DNA of 64,000 nucleotides from contig NZ_CP059214.1 of NCBI RefSeq assembly GCF_014252275.1, forward strand, positions 403,637-467,636. The letters are read 5' to 3'. Below are positions 50,022 through 58,033 of this stretch, in pieces. The DNA is from Blattabacterium cuenoti (GTDB taxonomy: Bacteria; Bacteroidota; Bacteroidia; Flavobacteriales; Blattabacteriaceae). The notes beneath the pieces were generated by a model, which searched no databases, was not told the origin of the DNA, and saw only the letters and a list, made by a program, of their open reading frames with translations. Position 1 is the first letter of the stretch; each line of letters opens with the position of its first letter. The position numbers and the translations under genes are program-made.

Positions 50022-50205
50022 ATGATCAATGAAATGAATCAATTAACAATGATTTGTATTATTGTATGATTCTTCAATAAAATTAAAGAATATAAAAATT
50101 TGTAATTTTATGTATATGAAATAAATCCATTTTTAAAAAAGTTTCATGGATGAATAAAATTCATTTTCTTTTTTTTTCAAAAAAATGAAATATAACTCGA
50201 AAATC
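50022..50205. other. intergenic region before greA
   Basis: About 184 AT-rich bases after murA. A TTCATTTT/AAAATGAA inverted repeat with a T-rich loop lies at about 50159-50190, just upstream of greA. I see no clear promoter and no coding signal. Confidence 0.3.
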
Positions 50206-50688
50206 ATGAAAAAATTTGAATATATAACAGAGAAAGGATTGAAAAAACTACAGAAAGAAATAGAAAGACTTGAAAATATAGAACGTCCTAAAATATCCAT
50301 GCAAATAGCAGAAGCCAGAGATAAAGGAGATTTATCAGAAAATGCAGAATATGATGCCATCAAAGAAGCACAAGGATTATTGGAAATGAATATAGCAAAA
50401 TTAAAAAAAAAATTACAAATCGCACGTGTAATAGATGAAACAAAAATAAAAAAGAATAGAGTTTCTATTCTATCCACAGTAAGAATAAAAAATTTAACTT
50501 ATGGAGGAGAACAAATATATACTTTAGTACCTGAAGGGGAGGCAGATTTACAGTCTGGAAAAATATCCATTAATACTCCTATATCTTCTGGATTACTAGG
50601 GAAACAGGTGGGAGAAACTGCAAGAATTAAATTACCAAATAATATGGTTCTTGATTATGAGATTTTAGAAATTGCGTTTAATGAATAA
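50206..50688 (+). CDS. greA: transcription elongation factor GreA
   Basis: Binds the RNA polymerase secondary channel and triggers cleavage of backtracked RNA. The N-terminal coiled coil (KGLKKLQKEIERLENIERPK) holds the acidic tip GDLSENAEYDAIKEAQG, and the C-terminal globular domain ends in VGETARIKLPNNMVLDYEIL. I use ATG 50206 (MKKFEYITEKGL), since it gives the family distance to the first helix; ATG 50185 adds seven residues. The stop overlaps the start of the HIT gene, which suggests coupling. Confidence 0.96.
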   Translation: MKKFEYITEKGLKKLQKEIERLENIERPKISMQIAEARDKGDLSENAEYDAIKEAQGLLEMNIAKLKKKLQIARVIDETKIKKNRVSILSTVRIKNLTYGGEQIYTLVPEGEADLQSGKISINTPISSGLLGKQVGETARIKLPNNMVLDYEILEIAFNE

Positions 50689-51085
50689 AAATATATTTCA
50701 AAAAATTATTGAAAATGAAACTTTTTCCTACAAAATAGTAGAAAATGAAGATCATTTAGCTTTTTTAGATATTTATCCGATAAAAATTGGACATACCTTG
50801 GTTATAACGAAAAGACATAATAGAGATAAAATCTTTTCCCTTTCAGAGAAAGATTTTATCTCTATTATGTCTTTTTCTAGGAAAGTTGCAATAGGAATGG
50901 AAAAAACTATCCCTTGCAAACGAATAGGTTTATTTATTATGGGATTTGAAATTCCTCATATTCATATTCATCTAATTCCTATGGATCATGAAAATGATGC
51001 AAATTTTTTAAAAAAAAGAATCAATATTTCTCAAAAAAAACTAGAGTTTTTATCAAAAGAAATAAAAAAGAATATCAATTTATAA
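50681..51085 (+). CDS. HIT family protein (histidine triad nucleotide-binding)
   Basis: Nucleotide hydrolase/transferase of 134 residues in the HINT branch. The catalytic histidine triad is HIHIHLI near residue 105, preceded by PCKRIGLFIMGFEIP. The early segment FLDIYPIKIGHTLVITKRH is typical of the family. ATG 50681 overlaps greA by eight bases. Its middle third (50810-50875) is a 27-bp perfect inverted repeat, described separately; the protein still aligns across it. Confidence 0.92.
   Translation: MNKNIFQKIIENETFSYKIVENEDHLAFLDIYPIKIGHTLVITKRHNRDKIFSLSEKDFISIMSFSRKVAIGMEKTIPCKRIGLFIMGFEIPHIHIHLIPMDHENDANFLKKRINISQKKLEFLSKEIKKNINL
50810..50875. repeat. 27-bp perfect inverted repeat inside the HIT gene
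   Basis: Bases 50810-50836 are the exact reverse complement of 50849-50875, with a 12-base loop (plus a possible extra G-U pair). The arms start AAAAGACATAATAG and its mirror. The mRNA would fold into a hairpin far stronger than anything expected in coding sequence. It is fully within the frame of the HIT protein. Confidence 0.95.
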
Positions 51086-51120
51086 ATTGATAGAATCAAT
51101 ATATTATTTTTAAAATCAAG

Positions 51121-51141
51121 ATTCTTTAGATAAAGAATTTT
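51121..51141 (+). terminator. possible terminator after the greA-HIT pair
   Basis: An eight-bp stem ATTCTTTA/TAAAGAAT with a two-base loop is followed by a T-rich stretch, 36 bases after the HIT stop and just upstream of the hydrolase gene. A second, weaker repeat (ATTGAT/ATCAAT, 51086-51100) lies right after the HIT stop. Both are AT-only, so stability is modest. Confidence 0.35.
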
Positions 51142-51147
51142 ATTATA

Positions 51148-51951
51148 ATGTTTATCAATAATATTTATATAAAGAAAAATTTTTCGCTTAATCACAACAA
51201 AAACGTTCCAGTTCTTATTTTTTTACATGGATTTATGGGAAGTTCATTCTTATGGAATGGAATTTGTCAATCTCTTCAAAAAGAATACAAAATTATTTCC
51301 ATAGATCTACCAGGACATGGAAAAAGTATTTACAAAATAAAAAAAGAAGTTATTTCCATGGAGTGGATGGCAGATGTATTGAAAAATATTATAGAAGCTT
51401 TATTTATAAAAAAAGCAATATTCATTGGGCATTCTATGGGTGGATATATTTCTTTAGCATTTGCAGAAAAATATCCAGAAATTTTATTAGGTTTATGTTT
51501 ACTTCATTCCACTGCAAAAAAAGATTCATTTAAAAAAATGAAACAACGTGTTCAATCAATACGTATGGTAAAATCCAATTATTATTCATTTATAAATCAA
51601 ATAGTACCTAAATGGTTTAACCAAAAAACAATTTTTTTCCTTAAAAAGGAAATTTCCTTAACGAAAAAAATTGCTTATTCTACAAATCAACATAGTGTTA
51701 TTTCTTTTTTAAAAGGAATGATTATTAGAAATGATCGAGAATTTTTATTAAAAAAAAAGTTATTTCCTAAATTATATATTTTTGGGATCTATGATTCTAT
51801 TTTAGAGGAAAAAGAAATTGATGAAGAAACAAAAAATGGATATCGAACATATGTAGAAAAAATATATACGGGACATATGGGACATGTAGAAAAACCTGAG
51901 GTTATAAAAAACATACTGAGTTCATTTATCAATCAATGTATAAGTGGATAA
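51148..51951 (+). CDS. alpha/beta hydrolase, possibly MenH-like
   Basis: Soluble alpha/beta-hydrolase fold enzyme of 267 residues. It shows LIFLHGFMGSSFLWNG, DLPGHGKS, the nucleophile elbow FIGHSMGGYISLAF, and the catalytic His near the C-terminus (TGHMGHVEKPEVI). This pattern fits the group that contains MenH (menaquinone synthesis), but the substrate cannot be read from the sequence, and no men gene is nearby. It is followed by the 5-formyl-THF cyclo-ligase gene after 18 bases. Confidence 0.88.
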   Translation: MFINNIYIKKNFSLNHNKNVPVLIFLHGFMGSSFLWNGICQSLQKEYKIISIDLPGHGKSIYKIKKEVISMEWMADVLKNIIEALFIKKAIFIGHSMGGYISLAFAEKYPEILLGLCLLHSTAKKDSFKKMKQRVQSIRMVKSNYYSFINQIVPKWFNQKTIFFLKKEISLTKKIAYSTNQHSVISFLKGMIIRNDREFLLKKKLFPKLYIFGIYDSILEEKEIDEETKNGYRTYVEKIYTGHMGHVEKPEVIKNILSSFINQCISG

Positions 51952-51969
51952 TAAAAATAAAATTTTGAT

Positions 51970-52542
51970 ATGAATGAAAAAGAAATAATCAGAAAAAAAT
52001 TTTTAGAAAAAAGAAAATTACTAAACAAGATATATATTAAAAAAATGAGTTATAAGATCTCTCTTCGTATGAATAGAATTATTCCTTATAACAAAAAACA
52101 TTATAATATTTTTTTACCTATAAAAAATAATAATGAATTCAATACATTTTTTATTATAGACTTTCTTCTGAAGAAAAAAAAATGCATTACTGTTCCTTAT
52201 TCTAATTTTAGAAATTTTTCGATAAAGAATTGTATATATAATAAAAAAACAATTTTAAAAAAAAATCCATTTGGGATAATGGAACCAGTTTATAAAAAAA
52301 TCATTCCAAATCATCTAATTGAAGTTATTTTTATACCATTAATTATATTTGATATTAATGGATATCGTATAGGATATGGAAAAGGTTTCTATGATAGAAT
52401 GATCCCTTTATGTAAAAAAAACCTATTGAAAATAGGTATGAGCTTTTTTCATCCCATAAAAAGTATTGGATCTATTCATAAACATGATATTTATTTAGAT
52501 ATAGGAGTTACTCCTGATTCCATTTTTTTCTTTAAGAAATAA
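51970..52542 (+). CDS. 5-formyltetrahydrofolate cyclo-ligase
   Basis: Recycles 5-formyl-THF to 5,10-methenyl-THF with ATP. The 190-residue protein has the N-terminal REKFLEKRK-like basic segment (RKKFLEKRKLL), the NPFGIMEP loop, and the hallmark GYRIGYGKGFYDRMI. Sequence between these blocks is heavily Lys/Asn/Ile substituted. It overlaps the converging rseP stop by 11 bases. Works with folC in one-carbon metabolism. Confidence 0.9.
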   Translation: MNEKEIIRKKFLEKRKLLNKIYIKKMSYKISLRMNRIIPYNKKHYNIFLPIKNNNEFNTFFIIDFLLKKKKCITVPYSNFRNFSIKNCIYNKKTILKKNPFGIMEPVYKKIIPNHLIEVIFIPLIIFDINGYRIGYGKGFYDRMIPLCKKNLLKIGMSFFHPIKSIGSIHKHDIYLDIGVTPDSIFFFKK

Positions 52543-53863
52543 AAAACACTTTAAAAACATCCCAAACAACAACCAATATCATTAGTATACTGACTATGAA
52601 AAAACCAACAATAGTACTACGTTCCAAAATTTTTTCACTTAATTTTTTTCCCATAAATATTTCCATGATTATAAACAATATATATCCTCCATCTAATGAT
52701 GGAATAGGAAAAATATTAATAAAAGATAACCAAATAGATAAAGTAGCTGTCAAATTCCAAAAAATTTCCCAATTCCACACAGATGGAAACTCTTTAGCCA
52801 TGGATAAAAAACTTCCTACTTGTTTATAAGCTCCAGTTTCCGTATGAAATATATTTTTAAAAAGATGAATTTGATTTTTTAAAACGGAACAAGTTCTCAT
52901 ATATCCATATTGAATACTTTTAAATAGAGAATAATCCATTTTTTCAAAACAAAAAATATTACTTAAATCCATCCCATTTTGAATCCTCATACCTAAAAGT
53001 TGATTTATATTTACATATATATGTTTTTGTATAAATGTTCCATTTCTATTAATAGAAAAGATCCATTTTTTGTTATTTTCTTTAAATATCATATTTTTTA
53101 TTTGATCAAAAAATAAGATATGATCATTATCCATTGATAATATTTCATCATTAACTTGAAATCCACATTTTTCTGCTATTTTATATTTTTCAATATGATA
53201 AATAATCGATGGAATTCTAGGTTGAAAAGTAAACGTTTTATTTTTTTTTCGATTAAAAATAAGTTTTTTTGTTTTATTATTTATCGATAAATTTATTACA
53301 TTTCCCATTCGATTGATCAAAATTTTTTTTCCAAGTAATAAGGATTTAGGAAGTTCACTAAAATAGTGTACATTTTCTCCATTGATCGATAAAACTTTAT
53401 CCCCATTCATAAATCCAATTTTTTTACCTAATGAACCAACTTCAACACCATATTGAATATTTTTGATTGGTAGATTAACTTCTCCATAATAAAAAAATAA
53501 GAAAGAAAAAATTGTAATAGATAGTAAGGCATTTGCAATAATTCCTCCAGAAATAATGAAAAGTCTTTGAAATGATGATTTTGAATTAAAACTGTATTTG
53601 TTTTTCTTTTCCAAAGAAGTTTTTGATTGATGGTTGAGTCCATTTATTTTTACATATCCTCCTAAAGGAATCCATCCAATTCCATAAGTAGTATTTCCTA
53701 TTCTTTTTTTAAATAAAGAAAACCATGGATTAAAAAACAAAAAAAATTTTTCAACGTGAACGTTAAAAAATTTTGCGAAAAAAAAATGACCTAATTCATG
53801 AATCACAATTAACATAGAAATACTGATTAATAATTGTATTAATTTTATAAAAAAAAATGTCAT
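52532..53863 (-). CDS. rseP: site-2 protease RseP (membrane zinc metalloprotease)
   Basis: Intramembrane protease that cleaves anti-sigma factors or leftover signal peptides. The zinc-binding VIHELGHFFFAKFF is in the first membrane helix and the partner LDG motif in the last (PIPSLDGGYILFI). The membrane-re-entry GYVKIN segment follows the first helix, and two PDZ-like regions fill the middle (around GFMNGDKVLSINGE and KCGFQVNDEILSM). At 443 residues it is full length. No anti-sigma/sigma pair lies in the window, so its substrate here is unknown; signal peptide removal is one possibility. It is divergent from feoA. Confidence 0.95.
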   Translation of the reverse strand: MTFFFIKLIQLLISISMLIVIHELGHFFFAKFFNVHVEKFFLFFNPWFSLFKKRIGNTTYGIGWIPLGGYVKINGLNHQSKTSLEKKNKYSFNSKSSFQRLFIISGGIIANALLSITIFSFLFFYYGEVNLPIKNIQYGVEVGSLGKKIGFMNGDKVLSINGENVHYFSELPKSLLLGKKILINRMGNVINLSINNKTKKLIFNRKKNKTFTFQPRIPSIIYHIEKYKIAEKCGFQVNDEILSMDNDHILFFDQIKNMIFKENNKKWIFSINRNGTFIQKHIYVNINQLLGMRIQNGMDLSNIFCFEKMDYSLFKSIQYGYMRTCSVLKNQIHLFKNIFHTETGAYKQVGSFLSMAKEFPSVWNWEIFWNLTATLSIWLSFINIFPIPSLDGGYILFIIMEIFMGKKLSEKILERSTIVGFFIVSILMILVVVWDVFKVFFIS

Positions 53864-53929
53864 TTTAATAGTTTAAATAAAAAAGATAAATTTAATTTTT
53901 TATTTTACTATTGAAAATTTATTATTTAT

Positions 53930-54203
53930 ATGAAAGAAAAAAAAAAAAATATATAGGTTATCTGATCTGAATAAAGGAGATGTTGGAATTATTCATGGGT
54001 ATAAAAATGAAGATGTACCAATAAAATTAATAGAGTTAGGAGTGTTACCAGGAATCAAAATTGAAGTATTATTCGTTTCTATTTTTCATGATCCATTATG
54101 TATAAAATGTGAAAAATCCTATTTAATTTTTAGAAGAAAAGAAGCAAAAAATATTTTAATAAAACCTATTATTAAAAATAAAAAATTATGCAAGGAAGAT
54201 TGA
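53930..54203 (+). CDS. feoA: ferrous iron transport protein A, frame broken at an A13 tract
   Basis: Small cytosolic SH3-like partner of FeoB. From 53955 the frame reads RLSDLNKGDVGIIHGYKNED and continues through IELGVLPGIKIEV, DPLCIKCEKSYLIF and RRKEAKNILI to TGA 54201-54203, a clear FeoA. It has no ATG in that frame. The ATG at 53930 is in another frame, and the two are separated by a run of 13 A (53937-53949). Deleting a single A joins them into a 90-residue protein. Slippage of RNA polymerase or ribosomes on the A tract could supply this; otherwise ATA 53949 would have to serve as start. It overlaps feoB by 16 bases. Confidence 0.8.
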
Positions 54204-56296
54204 TAAAATTAGCCCTTTTAGGAAATCCTAATGTAGGAAAAACTTCTTTGTTTAATAAACTTACAGGACTTAATCAAAAAATAGGGAATTACTTAGGAGT
54301 TACAGTAGAAAAAAAAATAGGATTTTTTTGTGATCAAAAAATAAGCTATCAAATAATAGACTTACCAGGAATTTATAGTATATATCCTTCATCTGAAAAT
54401 GAAGAAATCATTAGTACATTCTTATTGAATCAAAAGATAAAGGATCATCCAGATTATATTCTTTTTGTTGTTGATGCTTCTAACATAAAAAAAAGTCTCC
54501 TTTTATTTAGACAAGTACAAGATCTTGGTTTTTCCATGTTCATTGTTATAAATATGTTAGATGAAGCTAAAAAAAAGGGAATATATATTAACATAAAAAA
54601 ATTAGAAATAATTGTTAATACAAAAATTACTCTTATAAATGCTAGAAATGGAGATGGAATCCAAGAAATGAAGAATCAATTAAAAATTCTAATTCAAAAA
54701 AAAATTCGATCATTACGAATAAAATCTTTATCCTTTTCTATAAAAAAACAATATTTTCATGCTATTCAAGAAGTCAAAAATCATTTTCATATAAAGAATC
54801 CTTATGAAGCTTGGTATCATTTAGCATGTGACAAAAAATTTGTCAAACAAAATCCTTTGTTAAAGGAGATTCGAAAAAAGTATAAAATTATTTCAAAAAG
54901 ATTACAAGTCAAAGAAATATTAGATAGATATGAAGAAATTGGAAATATATATTCTAAAACTGTTTCTGAATTTATTTCTGAAAAAACGAAAAATCGTTTA
55001 GAATTTTTAAAAAAATTAGATAAATCACTAATTCTACATCCTTTTCTAGGATATATAGTATTTTTCTTTTTATTATTTTTTGTTTTTCAATTGATATTTT
55101 TTTGGTCAGAATTTCCTGTAAGGTTTATTAAATTTTTTTTTTCTTACATACAACAAAATGTAGAAAATATTTATACGGGTCCATTAAGTAATTTTTTTTT
55201 ACAAGGATTTTTGCCAGGAATCAATACTATTATTAGTTTTATTCCACAAATTTTTATTTTATTGTTTTTCCTTCTTCTTATGGAAGAAAGTGGATATATA
55301 AGTCGAGTTATATTTTTAATGGATAAAATTATGCGTCCATTTGGTTTAAATGGAAAAAGTATTGTTCCTCTTATTTCCGCTATTTCTTGTTCTATTCCTG
55401 CAATTATTTCATCGAGACATATAGAAAATTACCGAGATCGTTTAATTACTATCCTTGTAACTCCTTTTATGACTTGTTCAGCAAAGTTACCAATTTATAC
55501 TATTATCATATCTTTAATCATACCAAACATCAAATGGGGATTTTTTCAATTGAGAGGGATCATATTAATGATGATGTATATTTTAGGTGTAATTACATCT
55601 CTTTGTGTTGCTATGATATTTCATAAATATTTAAAAAAAAGTTATGATAGTCATTTAATTATGGAAATTCCTACTTATAAAATTCCTGTATTAAAAAATA
55701 TTTTCATTAGTTTATGGTTACATATTAAATCTTTTATTTTAAATACGGGAAAGATTATTTTATTAATTAATGTATTGATTTGGGTATTAGGAACTTTTGG
55801 TCCTTCTGAAAATAATTTTTTTAAGAAAAATCATTCTTTTTTATATCCTATAAATATAGAAGAAAGAAAATTAGAAAATTCTTATTTAGGACTGTTTGGA
55901 AAAAAAATAGAACCTATCATTTCTCCTTTAGGATATGATTGGAAGATTGGAATAGGATTATTATCTTCTTTCGTAGCAAGAGAGGTTTTTGTAAGTACTA
56001 TGAATTCCCTTTATAAAATAGAAGGACCAAAAAATATCAATAAAAATGAAATGCATAAAAATATTTATAATAATAAGTTTGTTTGCAACGTTCCTACAGG
56101 AGTTTCTTTATTATTTTTTTATGCATTTTCTATGCAATGTATGAGTACTGTATCAATCATGAGAAAAGAAACAAAGTCTTGGAAATGGCCAATTACACAA
56201 TTTGTTTTAATGACATTACTAGCATATGTATTTTCTTTTATAAGTTATCAAATACTCATAAAATTCATGGATCATCATGGGAATATATCATTATAG
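54188..56296 (+). CDS. feoB: ferrous iron transport protein B
   Basis: Inner-membrane Fe2+ transporter with an N-terminal G domain. G1 is [19 protein letters not shown]2 lies around LGVTVEKK, G3 is DLPGIYSI, and G4 is NMLDEAKK. The membrane part has two Gate motifs: ISAISCSIPAIISSRHI (first) and FVAREVFVSTM (second). About eight hydrophobic helices are visible. At 702 residues it is complete. The start overlaps feoA. A possible small Cys-rich partner begins at its stop. Confidence 0.97.
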   Translation: MQGRLIKLALLGNPNVGKTSLFNKLTGLNQKIGNYLGVTVEKKIGFFCDQKISYQIIDLPGIYSIYPSSENEEIISTFLLNQKIKDHPDYILFVVDASNIKKSLLLFRQVQDLGFSMFIVINMLDEAKKKGIYINIKKLEIIVNTKITLINARNGDGIQEMKNQLKILIQKKIRSLRIKSLSFSIKKQYFHAIQEVKNHFHIKNPYEAWYHLACDKKFVKQNPLLKEIRKKYKIISKRLQVKEILDRYEEIGNIYSKTVSEFISEKTKNRLEFLKKLDKSLILHPFLGYIVFFFLLFFVFQLIFFWSEFPVRFIKFFFSYIQQNVENIYTGPLSNFFLQGFLPGINTIISFIPQIFILLFFLLLMEESGYISRVIFLMDKIMRPFGLNGKSIVPLISAISCSIPAIISSRHIENYRDRLITILVTPFMTCSAKLPIYTIIISLIIPNIKWGFFQLRGIILMMMYILGVITSLCVAMIFHKYLKKSYDSHLIMEIPTYKIPVLKNIFISLWLHIKSFILNTGKIILLINVLIWVLGTFGPSENNFFKKNHSFLYPINIEERKLENSYLGLFGKKIEPIISPLGYDWKIGIGLLSSFVAREVFVSTMNSLYKIEGPKNINKNEMHKNIYNNKFVCNVPTGVSLLFFYAFSMQCMSTVSIMRKETKSWKWPITQFVLMTLLAYVFSFISYQILIKFMDHHGNISL

Positions 56297-56394
56297 GATT
56301 TTTATTTTTTTTTGCAATAGGGTGCTTTATAAGAAAAATATTTTATTTTTTCTCATCACCCTATTGCAAAAAAAAATGTCGTTGTAAATTATAA
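56290..56394 (+). CDS. possible FeoB-associated small Cys-rich membrane protein
   Basis: Starting at the feoB stop, a frame encodes about 34 residues: a hydrophobic helix (IIGFLFFFAIGCFIRKIFYFF) and a tail with four Cys and several Lys (SPYCKKKCRCKL). This is the layout of the small Cys-rich proteins that often follow feoB in Bacteroidota. The frame has no ATG nearby; the start would be ATT 56290 or ATA 56293, which overlaps the feoB TAG. A perfect 20-bp inverted repeat lies in the middle and could itself explain the sequence, so this is tentative. Confidence 0.45.
   Translation: MIGFLFFFAIGCFIRKIFYFFSSPYCKKKCRCKL
56305..56376. repeat. 20-bp perfect inverted repeat after feoB
   Basis: Bases 56305-56324 are the exact reverse complement of 56357-56376, with a 32-base spacer. 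The arm core GCAATAGGGTG is unusually GC-rich for this region. The T9 run precedes and the A9 run follows the hairpin, so it lacks the trailing U tract of an ordinary terminator on either strand. It sits between converging feoB and ddl. Confidence 0.93.
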
Positions 56395-56405
56395 AATATA
56401 TTATG

Positions 56406-57380
56406 TTATTTATTCATTGAATAATTGATAAAATCAGAAAAAAAATCAGATAAAGATATATTTGCTACTTTTAATTGTTTTGGAAAAATACTTTCGATAG
56501 ATAATCCTGGAATTGTATTGATTTCTAAAAAATATGGCTTATCATGACAAATGATAAATTCCGATCTAGAAATTCCGGAAAGATTAAGGATTTTATATAT
56601 TTTTTTGACCATTCTTTTCACACGATTAGTAACTTTAACAGATAAATTTGCTGGAGTAACCTCTTGTGATTTTCCAGAATATTTTGATTCAAAATCAAAA
56701 AAATCGTTTTGACTAATTATTTCAGTTATAGGTAATACAGTAATTTCATTTCCAAATGAAAAAACTCCTACGGAAATTTCTTTTCCTTGAAGAAAGGATT
56801 CAATAATAATTTCTTCATCATATTGGAAGGCATCTTTTATAGAATTATGTAGATCTTCTTGTTTATAAACTTTACTTACTCCTATACTCGAACCTGATTT
56901 GCTGGGTTTTACAAAACAAGGAAGACCAACACGTTTCAATATTTTTTCTTCAGAAAAAAATTGATCTTTATTAAGAAACATCGATTTTGCAATGTTAATT
57001 CCAAAACATTTCAATAGTGATAAACAATATTTCTTATTAAAAGTTAAATTAGAATATTGTTGATTACAACCTGTATATGGAATATTCAACAAATCAAAAT
57101 ACGAAGGTAATATTCCATCTTCCCCAGGAGTTCCATGAATCGTATTAAAAATACAATCAAATGTTAAAATTTCTTCATTTAATTTTACAGAAAAATCATG
57201 TTTATTAATTATGTATTCTCTATTTTGATCATCTTTCATAAACCATTTATCTTTGAAGATATATACACGATATGGCATGAAATGTTTTCTACACAAATTT
57301 TCATATACAATGTTTCCACTTTTCAAGGAAATGCTGGACTCTTTAGAGTATCCTCCCATAATAACTGCAATTTTTTTCAT
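56406..57380 (-). CDS. ddl: D-alanine--D-alanine ligase
   Basis: Joins two D-Ala for peptidoglycan. ATP-grasp enzyme with the N-terminal AVIMGGYSKESSISLKSG, the TIHGTPGEDGILPSYFD segment, FVKPSKSGSSIGVSKV for ATP binding, and the C-terminal FLEINTIPGLS metal site. At 324 residues it is complete. Its ATG and that of the PASTA gene are only 14 bases apart on opposite strands. With murA and glmM it supports a maintained, reduced wall. Confidence 0.96.
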   Translation of the reverse strand: MKKIAVIMGGYSKESSISLKSGNIVYENLCRKHFMPYRVYIFKDKWFMKDDQNREYIINKHDFSVKLNEEILTFDCIFNTIHGTPGEDGILPSYFDLLNIPYTGCNQQYSNLTFNKKYCLSLLKCFGINIAKSMFLNKDQFFSEEKILKRVGLPCFVKPSKSGSSIGVSKVYKQEDLHNSIKDAFQYDEEIIIESFLQGKEISVGVFSFGNEITVLPITEIISQNDFFDFESKYSGKSQEVTPANLSVKVTNRVKRMVKKIYKILNLSGISRSEFIICHDKPYFLEINTIPGLSIESIFPKQLKVANISLSDFFSDFINYSMNK

Positions 57381-57394
57381 GATATTTTATTTTT

Positions 57395-57994
57395 ATGAAA
57401 AGATATATTTTAATTTTTATGACTCATCTATTAATATCCTTTTTTTTTATTTATAAAATAACTCAATACTCTCTAAAATGGATGAATACATACACTCAAC
57501 ATGACTCATGCATAATAATGCCCAATTTATGTCGTTATACTTTGCCACAATCTATTTCGATATTAAAACGTCTTCATTTGAAATATCATATTTATCGACT
57601 AGAATATTATCATCCTTTTTATAAAAGAAATCAAATTATTTCATTTTCACCAAAAGCAGGAAATTACATAAAAAAAGGAAGATGTATATATCTTATTGTA
57701 AATTCTAATGTATTAAACTATAATCGTAAATATTATGAATTACTAAAGAATAATTTAGAATTAAGAAATGATATGTCAGATAAAAGATTTCATACAATAT
57801 TACCTCCTAACATTTCTTGGAATGGAGAAGAACCTTCTCTTTTGGAAAAATCAAAAGAGAATTTAATCGATGATCCATTAACCTGTGATTCGACCAATCA
57901 TAAATGTAAAAAAAAATCCATTTTAAAAAAAAATAAAAATATCGGTAAATCCAATGAAAAAAATAGTAATAAAATTATGGATAATAAAAAATAA
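57395..57994 (+). CDS. membrane-anchored single PASTA-domain protein
   Basis: A 199-residue protein with one N-terminal membrane helix (LIFMTHLLISFFFIYKITQ), then one PASTA domain at about residues 42-108 (IIMPNLCRYTLPQSISIL, then IISFSPKAGNYIKKGRCIYL). A Lys/Asn-rich tail follows with no clear fold. PASTA domains bind muropeptides or act near penicillin-binding proteins. The ddl / PASTA / rluD neighbourhood is standard in flavobacteria. A start at ATG 57419 is also possible. The tail is likely disordered. Confidence 0.85.
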   Translation: MKRYILIFMTHLLISFFFIYKITQYSLKWMNTYTQHDSCIIMPNLCRYTLPQSISILKRLHLKYHIYRLEYYHPFYKRNQIISFSPKAGNYIKKGRCIYLIVNSNVLNYNRKYYELLKNNLELRNDMSDKRFHTILPPNISWNGEEPSLLEKSKENLIDDPLTCDSTNHKCKKKSILKKNKNIGKSNEKNSNKIMDNKK

Positions 57995-58033
57995 TCTATA
58001 ATAAATTTTGTATACAAAGAAAATCTAATCCAT

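Noticed and set aside
56083-56394. Long version of the post-feoB frame starting at TTG 56083
   Set aside because: Most of it is a shifted reading of the feoB 3' end. Only the last 35 codons beyond the feoB stop are considered as a possible mini-gene.
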